Shown: in pieces, positions 1 to 7,482 of the stretch
Layout: each line of letters starts with the position of its first letter
How positions within the stretch are numbered: the first letter of the stretch is position 1
Assembly: GCF_029633965.1 (NCBI RefSeq)
Contig: NZ_CP091277.1
Location: 1,237,940 to 1,301,939 of the forward strand
DNA length: 64,000 nucleotides
Direction: 5' to 3'
Source: Methanogenium sp. S4BF
GTDB lineage: Archaea > Halobacteriota > Methanomicrobia > Methanomicrobiales > Methanomicrobiaceae
Program-made: the position numbers and the translations under genes
The notes under the pieces: model-generated
Databases searched by the model: none
Seen by the model: the letters and a program-made list of their open reading frames with translations, nothing else
Told to the model about the DNA's origin: nothing

Positions 1-1008
1 CCATTTAAGACCATTATCCGGTGATGTTCCGGTTAAAAAAACATAGTCCTTAAATTTCGTAATATCAGTGATCAGAATACCGGTTGCCGAAGGTCCACCA
101 GTGTAACGGTAACAGTTCGTTACGGAGCTATCCCAATTGTAACCAACAAGACCGCCGGCATAAGAAGGAGCAGTGGCAATACCCGTTGCATAACAATTTG
201 TAATGGAGCTATCGACATTCCAACCAACAAGACCACCGGCATCACTTCCAGTTGCAGTGGCCTTGCCCGTTGCATAACAGTTCGTTATGGAGCCATAGTC
301 ATTCCAACCAACAAGGCCGCCGGCATCATATTCAGAAGTGGCATTGCCCGTTGCATAACAGTTCGTTACAGAGCCATGGTCATTCCAACCAACAAGGCCG
401 CCGGCATCATACTTAAATGCAGTGGCATTGCCCGCTGCAGAACAGTTCGTTACGGAGCCATAATTCAAACCAATAAGACCGCCGGCATCACCTCCAGTTG
501 CGGTGGCAGCGCCCGTTGCATAGCAATTCGTAACCGAGCCTCGATTATCTCCAACAACCACACCGACATAATTGCTTCCGCGTACACCATTGGCATTCGT
601 TTCAACGCCCAGACAAGTAATCTCTCCACCTGAACCGACACAGCCAAAGAGACCAATGTTATCATTATTTATCGACAATTCGAAGTTGCTAATCGTATAC
701 CCCTGCCCGTCAAAAGTGCCGATGAAAGGAGTAGCGGAAGTACCAATCGTTGATGTGGGATTTCCTCCGGAAAGATCGATATCACCGGTCACTATAAAAT
801 ATTTATTCCAGTTGCCAGAGTCCGTGGACAGATATCTGATATCAGCACTGCTGCTTATCTGATAGGGACTCGCCTCTGTGCCGCTGCCGCCGCTATACAC
901 TGCGGCTACCGGTGCTGCCAGACAGGGAATTGCGACAAACGTGATGAGCATCACAAAAAAAATTGCTTGAATTGCTGGTGCACTCCACCAGGGGGAATTT
1001 TCAGACAT
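1..1008 (-). CDS. GLUG-repeat secreted surface protein (3' end outside window)
   Basis: The reading frame is open from an ATG at 1008 to the left window edge, giving 336 codons without a stop. The first 40 residues hold a signal peptide (core IFFVMLITFVAIPCLAAPVAA). A beta-rich segment follows (YSGGSGTEASPYQI), and then at least six repeats of the GLUG type, each reading roughly AGGLVGWN-SSITNCYATG, spaced about 60 to 85 bp apart between positions 100 and 545. GLUG repeats occur in large secreted or cell-surface proteins of methanogens and some bacteria, where adhesion is the usual suggestion. The start is supported by a GAGGTG ribosome site 6 to 12 bases upstream. The C-terminus, which would show the mode of surface anchoring, is not in the window. 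Confidence 0.85.
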   Translation of the reverse strand, partial: MSENSPWWSAPAIQAIFFVMLITFVAIPCLAAPVAAVYSGGSGTEASPYQISSSADIRYLSTDSGNWNKYFIVTGDIDLSGGNPTSTIGTSATPFIGTFDGQGYTISNFELSINNDNIGLFGCVGSGGEITCLGVETNANGVRGSNYVGVVVGDNRGSVTNCYATGAATATGGDAGGLIGLNYGSVTNCSAAGNATAFKYDAGGLVGWNDHGSVTNCYATGNATSEYDAGGLVGWNDYGSITNCYATGKATATGSDAGGLVGWNVDSSITNCYATGIATAPSYAGGLVGYNWDSSVTNCYRYTGGPSATGILITDITKFKDYVFLTGTSPDNGLKW

Positions 1009-1883
1009 GGTAAAACACCTCATTTTCGGTAAAGACAGAACAGATGATCCTCAGGCACCTGAAATCCAAACCCCGGACGTCCCCTGCCGGCACCCCGGCA
1101 CGGGAATCTGCATGCGTAGTACTATCAGGGATACTGCTGCACGAATATGGATCAGCACGAATGCCTGCCAAAAACGGCATTATAACTACTCTTTTGAGGA
1201 GGAACACCACAATGGAGAGATAACAGAAGACCTCAGGTCTCTGACGGCCGGAGAAAAATAACGCACAGTAGGCATGCAACGCGGGGGGGACACTCATTAA
1301 TAGTTATTGCACAATTACGCATATATAAATACACCCTCACACAAGCCCATTAAGGCTTTTAAGCATCATGCTGTGCAATGCCGACAATAGTTAAGGGAAC
1401 AAAATAACCGTACCGGCCACTGACTTCAAACCCGAATACCAGAAACCGCGATTGGTTTCCTGAAAAATCGGTGATGATGCGGATTTAAAACCGGATCAAA
1501 ACGCCCCGGGCCGGCAACCCGGACCACATCCGAACGGTATTAAATCGGACCATGCATCAGGGGCCAATAATTTCCCGTCAGAATAAACAGAGAAACGAAC
1601 ACTGCCATTTATAGTATGGGGAAGACAAGGCAGGAACCGGATATTTCCGGAGGGGAATATGTTCCTGCCCGGCCCGGCCAAAAAATGATATCCAAAAGAC
1701 ACCGGCCCTGTGGTGTGTGGTCAGGGGGGCCGGCTGTCTCTTCCTGAATGGTATTTCCGAGAGTATAGTATTGGGATGGGTGGGGAAAGGTGCCATGTGT
1801 CATGCACTCTGTGGTCTTTGCTGACACATGGATTGAATGGAGAGTTTGTCCTTTCAGCCATTCATGAGATGATTTGCTGGTTC
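1009..1883. other. Intergenic stretch without a recognised gene
   Basis: I see no convincing coding frame in these 875 bases. A TATA-like element lies at about 1319-1330 (CATATATAAATAC). Read leftwards it could serve the GLUG gene, but that implies a leader of nearly 300 nt. The short open frames here are not supported by ribosome sites or recognisable protein sequence. Confidence 0.4.
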
Positions 1884-2483
1884 TTATTCAGCGGACGGGC
1901 CGCCATGCCGGAGGCCGGTGCCTGCATCGGCAGGGCGGTTCTCCTGCAGGAAGGCGTGAACGGCTTCCCTGTCGCCGCTCTCAAGTGCGGTCTCAAGAGC
2001 AGTCGTGTCAACACCGTTTGCCTGCATCTTCCGGATCATTTCCTGCATGCGTTCTTCATTCATGGCAGGACGGTTCGCCTCCATGAATGCACGGACAGCC
2101 TCACGGTCACCGCTCTCAAGGGCGGTCTCAAGAGCAGTCGTGTCAACACCGTTTGCCTGCATCTTCCGGATCATTTCCTGCATCCGTTCTTCATTCATGG
2201 CAGGCCGGTCTTCGTTCATTGCCGGTGCATCGGCAGGACGGTTCGCCTGCAGGAAGGCATGGACAGCCTCACGGTCATCGTTTGCAAGAGCGGTCTCAAG
2301 CCCGGTCGTGTCAATGCCGTCTGCCTGCAATTTCTCAAGGGCAGCCTGGGCACCGGTGCCGTCCTTCATCATGCCCCTCTGTCCTGTTCCGTCACCCATG
2401 GCAAGTGGTGCTGCCATCGCGGCGCAGACACAGAGCACGGCAAGGCCGGTCAGTGCCAGGACAATTTTTCTGCTTTTTGTCAT
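1884..2483 (-). CDS. Secreted protein with three NGVDTT repeats
   Basis: This 199-residue protein has a clear signal peptide (MTKSRKIVLALTGLAVLCV, cut near AMAAPLAMG). The mature part carries three copies of a repeat of about 45 residues: one at about 48-84 and two nearly identical ones at about 97-185. Each reads roughly LxKMQANGVDTTALETALESGDREAVxAFxxxNRPA and is predicted to be helical and charged. The last two copies come from a 135-bp tandem duplication in the DNA. I do not recognise the family. Two further genes with the same repeat follow the same operator (3073-3555 and 3812-4045). The start is supported by GGAG about 10 bases upstream. No enzyme motif is visible; a binding or structural role outside the membrane is only a guess. 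Confidence 0.8.
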   Translation of the reverse strand: MTKSRKIVLALTGLAVLCVCAAMAAPLAMGDGTGQRGMMKDGTGAQAALEKLQADGIDTTGLETALANDDREAVHAFLQANRPADAPAMNEDRPAMNEERMQEMIRKMQANGVDTTALETALESGDREAVRAFMEANRPAMNEERMQEMIRKMQANGVDTTALETALESGDREAVHAFLQENRPADAGTGLRHGGPSAE

Positions 2484-2596
2484 TCTTCAACTCCTGTTTT
2501 TTCGGGTCCGGGCAGGGAGTGGATCACCTCCCCGAACCTCTGATCATACCAATCACCCGGAAAGGGATAAATGCGTAAAATGGGGGGAATGGTATA

Positions 2597-2616
2597 GTGC
2601 AACCATAAGGTTGCAC
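2597..2616 (-). promoter_or_regulatory. Operator a and promoter of the 1884-2483 gene
   Basis: This is a perfect inverted repeat with 8-bp arms GTGCAACC and GGTTGCAC around the centre ATAA. It ends 24 bp from the TATA-like hexamer at 2567-2572, with a C-rich tract and CATTTTACG between them on the minus strand. The same arrangement recurs at 3665-3684, 4179-4198 and 7463-7482. A site just upstream of TATA suggests an activator rather than a repressor (inference). Confidence 0.8.
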
Positions 2617-3072
2617 GATGGTCATATGTGATACCGACAGGCACGGCAGCATGGGACCACCGGAACAGCAGGCAGAGAGGAGAAGAGCTTTTCCTAAAGA
2701 ATCGGCATAAAACGCCGTAAGCAGTCTTATGGCAATCTCTGTGATCTCAAGGGAGAAATAACAGCCTTGTGAATACGATGCAAAAACCATCCATATCCTG
2801 GCTGAACAGGCAGCCGGACCAGGTACGTCCATCATCTTGTGTGCTGGCATGGAGTCGCAAAAAAGACGCATCATCTCAGAAGTGCAGTGAGCGGGAAAGA
2901 AAAATGGTATGAGGTACGCACCGGTCCCGGTTGTGTTTCAGGTCCGGGGCTCTCCCTCCACAGTCTCGTATGATCAAAAACCGAACAGGTGAATCCCCGC
3001 GTCTTCCGCATGCACCGGCCAGAGAGAACCATCAGATTCCGGCATTCACAAACGATTCCGGCAATTTCAGTA
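2617..3072. other. Intergenic stretch without a recognised gene
   Basis: This lies between operator a and the stop of the next repeat-protein gene. No coding frame here shows a recognisable protein or a plausible ribosome site. Confidence 0.4.
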
Positions 3073-3555
3073 TCATGCGGGAGGCGGCCCGTCCGGCCGG
3101 TCTCCGGGGCCGCCGCCCGGGGGCATATCTGCGGGCCGGTTCTCCTCGATGAAGGCGAAGACAGCATCCATATCACCGTTTTCAAGAGCCTCCCTGGCTT
3201 CGGTGGTGTCGATGCCATTCTCCTGCATTATATCAAGGATCTCCTCAATCTGTCCGGCATCCATCTCAGGCATACCTTCAGGCATACCATCAGGAGGTAT
3301 CCCCTCCCGGACGGGTTCATCCGCCCCGATAGCATTCACAGAGGTATCCGTGGGCAGCCCCTCATTCGGGGAGGAAACAGGGATCCCGGCTCCCATATCA
3401 GGCGTAGTTACGGGGGATGAAGCCGCTGCCGTTGGGGAACTGACCTGCCCGGTTCCATTGTCATCGCTCATCATAAGCGGCACCACCGCTGCTGCACAGA
3501 TGCAGAGCACAGCAAGGCCTGCCGCAGCAGCAATTAATTTTTTACGTGTATCCAT
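3073..3555 (-). CDS. Secreted protein with one NGVDTT-type repeat
   Basis: This is a 160-residue paralogue of the 1884-2483 product. It starts with a very similar signal peptide (MDTRKKLIAAAAGLAVLCI). A Ser/Thr/Pro/Gly-rich low-complexity stretch (about 35-95) follows, and then a single repeat at about 100-143 (ILDIMQENGIDTTEAREALE, then AVFAFIEENRPAD). It ends in a Pro/Gly-rich tail. It has its own promoter with operator b. The function is unknown; the shared signal, repeat and operator indicate it is co-regulated with the other two. Confidence 0.8.
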   Translation of the reverse strand: MDTRKKLIAAAAGLAVLCICAAAVVPLMMSDDNGTGQVSSPTAAASSPVTTPDMGAGIPVSSPNEGLPTDTSVNAIGADEPVREGIPPDGMPEGMPEMDAGQIEEILDIMQENGIDTTEAREALENGDMDAVFAFIEENRPADMPPGGGPGDRPDGPPPA

Positions 3556-3664
3556 TTCATGTCTCCTTTCAGGTGTCTGGTCCAGACATACGCTGAACCT
3601 TTGCCCTCACATAGAACGGTCCGCATAAAATGTGATAAATGGGGAGAATAGCAGAATGTACGTG

Positions 3665-3684
3665 CATTAACCGCAGGGTTGCAT
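3665..3684 (-). promoter_or_regulatory. Operator b and promoter of the 3073-3555 gene
   Basis: The core AACC-GCAG-GGTTGCAT is intact. The distal part of the left arm is imperfect (TGCATTAACC instead of TGCAACC). The distance to the TATA-like hexamer at 3635-3640 is 24 bp, as at the other three sites; a second A-rich hexamer lies at 3625-3630. Confidence 0.65.
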
Positions 3685-3811
3685 GACGAAACCCTGATAA
3701 CCGTATGCCGCCCGGGAGTCACGGGCAAACCTTCCGTTTCCTGCTAAAAAGGGTGCCGCCTGCACCGGCACAGGCGATGAGAAAACGCCCCGGAGCCGGG
3801 GAACGAACCGG

Positions 3812-4045
3812 TCATTCCCCAAATGAATCCGGGAACGCCGGCCCGGGGGATGCATCCCCGTGGTAACGTCCGGGAACGGCACCGGTGGGCCGGATCTTTT
3901 GGAAAAAAGCATGGATGCCTGTTATATCGCCATTCTCAAACGCCGCCTCCAGTTCCGTGGTGTCGACGCCGTTTTCCGCAAGCATCCGAAAGGCAGAGGG
4001 CACGACAGGGCCGGCCGGTGCATGGTCAGGTGGAATATTCTTCAT
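3812..4045 (-). CDS. Short NGVDTT-repeat protein without signal peptide
   Basis: This 77-residue frame contains one complete repeat at about 20-52 (MLAENGVDTTELEAAFENGD, then AFFQKIRP). Unlike its two paralogues it starts MKNIPPDHAPAG and has no hydrophobic signal, so it may be cytoplasmic or a gene that lost its export signal. No in-frame upstream extension supplies one. It has its own promoter with operator c at 4179-4198 and a GAGAGG ribosome site before ATG 4045. It lies downstream of the ABC permease gene on the same strand. Confidence 0.7.
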   Translation of the reverse strand: MKNIPPDHAPAGPVVPSAFRMLAENGVDTTELEAAFENGDITGIHAFFQKIRPTGAVPGRYHGDASPGPAFPDSFGE

Positions 4046-4178
4046 CTGTTTCCCTCTCTTTTATCTCCGGTCTTCTCAGGGAAGGGGTCAGGACAAAAAG
4101 AGTGCCATACCTTCCCGGACCTCTGAACAGATGATTCTCCGGATGACCATAAATGCATAAAATAGGAGGGAGGGCATG

Positions 4179-4198
4179 ATGCAACCATGCAGTTGCAC
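4179..4198 (-). promoter_or_regulatory. Operator c and promoter of the 3812-4045 gene
   Basis: Arms ATGCAACC and AGTTGCAC surround the centre ATGC, with one mismatch. The TATA-like hexamer at 4149-4154 (CATTTATGG on the minus strand) is 24 bp away. A C-rich tract (CCCTCCCTCC) and ATTTTATG sit in between, as at the other sites. Confidence 0.75.
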
Positions 4199-4216
4199 GG
4201 TGGCCGTCCCTCTCGT

Positions 4217-5437
4217 TCACTCCGCCCTGAGCGCCTCAATCGGGTCGAGGTTCGATGCCCGCCATGCCGGGTAGACACCCGAGATAACGCAGATGACCGT
4301 ACCGATGATCATCCCTTCCGGGACATTCACGATACTGTTCCATGCAAAGAAATACTCGGTCGTCCCGACCATCCCGAAGACGACCACATAGCCAATGAGA
4401 AGCGAGAGCACCGCCCCGATACCTGCCCCGACAATGCCGATAATAGCCGCCTCGTAGACAAACATCCTGAGGATTTCGCCCTTCTGCGTCCCGATACTGC
4501 GGAGAATTCCTATCTCACGGATACGTTCCGTGACCGACATCATCATCACATTGAAGATGGAGACGGCCGCCACAAGAAGCGAGATGCCCGCGATGCCAAG
4601 GGCAAAGGTGGTGAGCGTCCCCAGTGTCGAAGATATAGAGTCAAGCATCCGGCTGGAATCCTGCACCCTGACTTCATCGTCCTTCTTATTCAGGGACTCA
4701 TCGATGCTCTCAGATACCGCATCGATCTCATTGATGTCATCAACAACAACATTGACCTGGGAATACTCATCCTCCCCGTCGTATCGGCCGGTAAAGAACT
4801 TCTCTGTCGTGATGATGGCACTGTCCGAGTTGATGTCCATCGACATGCCGCGTTCTTCGAGAATGCCTGTCACCCGGACGGTTGTCTCACCCTCGTCATC
4901 GTCCTCGTCTCCTATCGTAACCTTGCTCCCGACCTCAATACCGTAGCGTTCGACTAAGTCCGGCCCGACAACGACCTGTGATGTGGTCGATGGGAAACTG
5001 CCCTCGGTAAGGGTGAGGACTTCTGTCATCGCCTCATCGTCCATCCCATAAACGGTTGCGTGGCCGCTGCTGTCACTGGTCTCGATACGATCGCTCTCCG
5101 AGTAGAGATAATACACATACGCGGAGCCCGCCGCCTTTCTGATATCATCGAACTGATCACTGGTCAGGTAATCATCCTCATCTGAACTGCTGCCTCCGCC
5201 GCTGCCCGGGCTAAAACCGCCACCGCCACCCCCGCCACTGTCGGCGGTTACCACAAGGACATTCGCCGTTGCGGAGAGCTCTTCGGTGACAGAGAGAGTC
5301 ATATTCGCCGAGATCATCCCGATGGACGCGATCGCAACGACGCCTATCACAATGCCAAGGGCCGCAAGCACGGATCGCAGGAGGTTCAGGCGCACACTGC
5401 GCATTGAGAGATGGAAGATTATGTCTGGTTTTCTCAT
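4217..5437 (-). CDS. MacB/FtsX-type ABC transporter permease
   Basis: This 406-residue membrane protein has the MacB layout. There is a first membrane segment at about 20-42 (LLRSVLAALGIVIGVVAIASIGMI), a large extracytoplasmic MacB_PCD-like domain at about 45-275, and then three membrane segments of the FtsX domain (about 285-400), ending PAWRASNLDPIEALRAE as is usual for the family. A Gly/Ser-rich loop near residues 67-87 is unusual. The ATG at 5437 overlaps the stop of the ATPase gene by 4 bp, so the two are translationally coupled. Such permeases export peptides, drugs or lipids or act mechanically on envelope proteins. Its substrate is unknown; the neighbouring secreted repeat proteins are candidates. 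Confidence 0.9.
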   Translation of the reverse strand: MRKPDIIFHLSMRSVRLNLLRSVLAALGIVIGVVAIASIGMISANMTLSVTEELSATANVLVVTADSGGGGGGGFSPGSGGGSSSDEDDYLTSDQFDDIRKAAGSAYVYYLYSESDRIETSDSSGHATVYGMDDEAMTEVLTLTEGSFPSTTSQVVVGPDLVERYGIEVGSKVTIGDEDDDEGETTVRVTGILEERGMSMDINSDSAIITTEKFFTGRYDGEDEYSQVNVVVDDINEIDAVSESIDESLNKKDDEVRVQDSSRMLDSISSTLGTLTTFALGIAGISLLVAAVSIFNVMMMSVTERIREIGILRSIGTQKGEILRMFVYEAAIIGIVGAGIGAVLSLLIGYVVVFGMVGTTEYFFAWNSIVNVPEGMIIGTVICVISGVYPAWRASNLDPIEALRAE

Positions 5438-6123
5438 GCTATCCTCCCGTCCTGTATTCGGATTGTGCGGTCGGCATACTCTGCCGTCGATTCATCATGG
5501 GTCACCATGATGACCGTTCGCCCCTCGCGGTTGAGGTCGGCAAGCATCTCCATTATCTGGGTGCTCGTTTTTGAGTCCAGATTTCCGGTCGGCTCGTCGC
5601 AGAGCAGGATGGCCGGTTCGTTCACCAGTGCCCGTGCAACGGCCACCCGCTGCTGCTGCCCGCCGGAGAGTTCCGCCGGACGATGTGCGGCCATTGCGGC
5701 GTCGATGCCCACCGAATCAAGGAGGGCCTGCACCCGCCCGGTGTCATCATACTTCCGGTCCCTGAGTATCAGCGGATACTCAACATTCTCGTAGGCTGTC
5801 AGCAGGGGAATAAGATTGAATTTCTGGAAGATGTAGCCGATGGAGTCCCTCCGGAGTGCCGTCAGGTCAAAGTCACTGAGCCGGCCGATATCCTGCCCTT
5901 CGATACAGACCGTCCCTGACGTCGGCACATCGAGACAGCCGATCTGGTTCATGAGCGTTGATTTCCCCGACCCCGACGGACCCATGATGGCGACAAACTC
6001 TCCTTTCTCAATCGTGAGAGAGACGCCGTCGAGTGCATGGACATCCCCGGAAAGGAGGGGGTATATTTTGCGCACGTCTTCGAGCGCAATAACCGGTGTG
6101 GAGTCCATTATAGTCCCCTTCAC
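5434..6123 (-). CDS. ABC transporter ATP-binding protein, MacB/LolD type
   Basis: This 229-residue ATPase has Walker A GPSGSGKST (about 49-57), the Q-loop IFQKFNLIPLLTAYENV, the signature LSGGQQQRVAVARAL, Walker B ILLCDEPTGNLD and the switch His in MVTHD. The PTGNLD and FNLIPLLTA sequences place it in the family that serves MacB/FtsX permeases. It overlaps the stop of the upstream S-layer-like gene and the start of the permease gene, making a three-gene operon. An internal ATG at 6108 (MDSTPVIALEDV) is an alternative start. Confidence 0.92.
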   Translation of the reverse strand: MKGTIMDSTPVIALEDVRKIYPLLSGDVHALDGVSLTIEKGEFVAIMGPSGSGKSTLMNQIGCLDVPTSGTVCIEGQDIGRLSDFDLTALRRDSIGYIFQKFNLIPLLTAYENVEYPLILRDRKYDDTGRVQALLDSVGIDAAMAAHRPAELSGGQQQRVAVARALVNEPAILLCDEPTGNLDSKTSTQIMEMLADLNREGRTVIMVTHDESTAEYADRTIRIQDGRIA

Positions 6124-7382
6124 TTCTCTTTGTGCAGACGGGCGCTGACAGCGTCACGTGCCCGTGCAAGGTGGCCGGTTCTCCAAACAATGAGGCCGCC
6201 TGCGATGATGAAGATCACGAAGATGACGGGTATGAATGGTATCTGCGAAAATCCGCTTCCCATACTGCCTAAAGGACTTCTGCTGCCACCCGGCCCGCCG
6301 TCGTTACTCCGTTCAGCAGGGGCGCCGCTTTCACCATCTGCTGAAATGCTGCTACTGCTGCCGCTGACGGAGAACTCATTCTCATAGATGTTCCCGTCCT
6401 CGTCCTTGTAGCTGACAAGGACCGGCACCGATCCCGCGCCCTGCATCGTATAGGTCACCTCAAACCCGGAGAAGTCGTCCGGTTCAAGGGCGCCGATGAC
6501 GGCAACGGGGTTTGGGTTGGAGGGCGTTGCCGGGTCTCCCACGGTTACCATCACCGAGTATGCCTCCTCGAGACCGGCGTTGGTCACATCACCGGATACG
6601 GTGGCCGTCCCCCCGGACGAACTCACCGAGACCTCGTTTATGACAAGAACCGCACTGGTCTTGTCGGTCCCGAAGGTCATGGGAATAGAGACGGCGGTGC
6701 TGTGCTCGTTGACGCCGTTTCGGTAGCTCACCACAAAGGAGAGGTCGCCCTCTGTCTCCGGGGTAACCGCAAAGGTGACCTCTGCGGATTCGTCCTGTTC
6801 AAGCTCGCCCACAAAATAGCTGGTCCGGTCGCATTTTATCCCGTCTGTTACCGGCGTAATCGTGATACCGCTCAGTATGCCCTCACGGGGATTGCCCACA
6901 CGGACCGTGATATCCTCGGTCTTCCCTTCGGTGAAGATCTCCGGGACGCCTAAGAGGGAGACCTGCGGGGTGGTGTCCTCAACAATCACCGGGATGGATG
7001 AGTGCAGGGACCCTGCCGACCCGAAATCGACATAGAACGTCGGGTAGAAGATCCCCTCACCCGGACCTGCCTTCACCATAAAGGAAAATTCCATGGAATT
7101 TCCCGCACCGATGTCGCCAACGACTTCGTAGGCATTGTCATTGACGACGTTCAGGTCATTGGTGTAGAGTTTTACCCGGTCGATAGAAGCGCTCTCATCA
7201 CCGGAGTTCGTTATCTGAACCGTGATAAATCCCTGATCTCCCGGCATCAGTGTTTCAGGGGACTTTGCCACCCCGGTCACGGATATCTGGGACGAAGCGT
7301 CTGATCCACTGTCGGCTGCGGCGGCCGCGATGCCGCAGCACGCTGCAAGGACCAGAAGTGCAATACCTATTCTGTAGTTCAT
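6120..7382 (-). CDS. Secreted S-layer-like protein with C-terminal membrane anchor
   Basis: The protein has 420 residues: a signal peptide (MNYRIGIALLVLAACCGIAA), several Ig-like beta domains of the COG1361/CARDB kind (motifs GDQGFITVQITNSGDESA and EVTFAVTPETEGD), a Ser-rich spacer, and a membrane helix near the end (IPFIPVIFVIFIIAGGLIVW) followed by a short basic tail. The ATG at 7382 is chosen because the TATA box at 7431-7438 places transcription start near 7408, so a longer frame from 7424 would begin upstream of the mRNA. GAGG lies 9 bases before 7382. It is the first gene of an operon with the ABC ATPase and permease. It may take the place of the MacA-type adaptor (inference). Confidence 0.85.
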   Translation of the reverse strand: MNYRIGIALLVLAACCGIAAAAADSGSDASSQISVTGVAKSPETLMPGDQGFITVQITNSGDESASIDRVKLYTNDLNVVNDNAYEVVGDIGAGNSMEFSFMVKAGPGEGIFYPTFYVDFGSAGSLHSSIPVIVEDTTPQVSLLGVPEIFTEGKTEDITVRVGNPREGILSGITITPVTDGIKCDRTSYFVGELEQDESAEVTFAVTPETEGDLSFVVSYRNGVNEHSTAVSIPMTFGTDKTSAVLVINEVSVSSSGGTATVSGDVTNAGLEEAYSVMVTVGDPATPSNPNPVAVIGALEPDDFSGFEVTYTMQGAGSVPVLVSYKDEDGNIYENEFSVSGSSSSISADGESGAPAERSNDGGPGGSRSPLGSMGSGFSQIPFIPVIFVIFIIAGGLIVWRTGHLARARDAVSARLHKEK

Positions 7383-7430
7383 GTCTGTGCCTCTGTAGTA
7401 ATATTCAGAAGAGGCGTTTCCCACGTACAG

Positions 7431-7482
7431 GTATATATGAAGAAAATGGAGGGAGGGGAACCATGCAACCGCGAGGTTTCAC
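7431..7482 (-). promoter_or_regulatory. Promoter and operator d of the S-layer/ABC operon
   Basis: The TATA box is at 7431-7438. The operator at 7463-7482 has arms ATGCAACC and GGTTTCAC around GCGA, again 24 bp from TATA with a C-rich tract between. The operator overlaps the last codons of the upstream kinase gene (stop at 7479). Confidence 0.75.

Noticed and set aside
1710-2631. Three long plus-strand frames opposite the first NGVDTT-repeat gene
   Set aside because: They mirror the repeats of the minus-strand gene, which has a signal peptide, ribosome site and operator; the plus frames have none of these.
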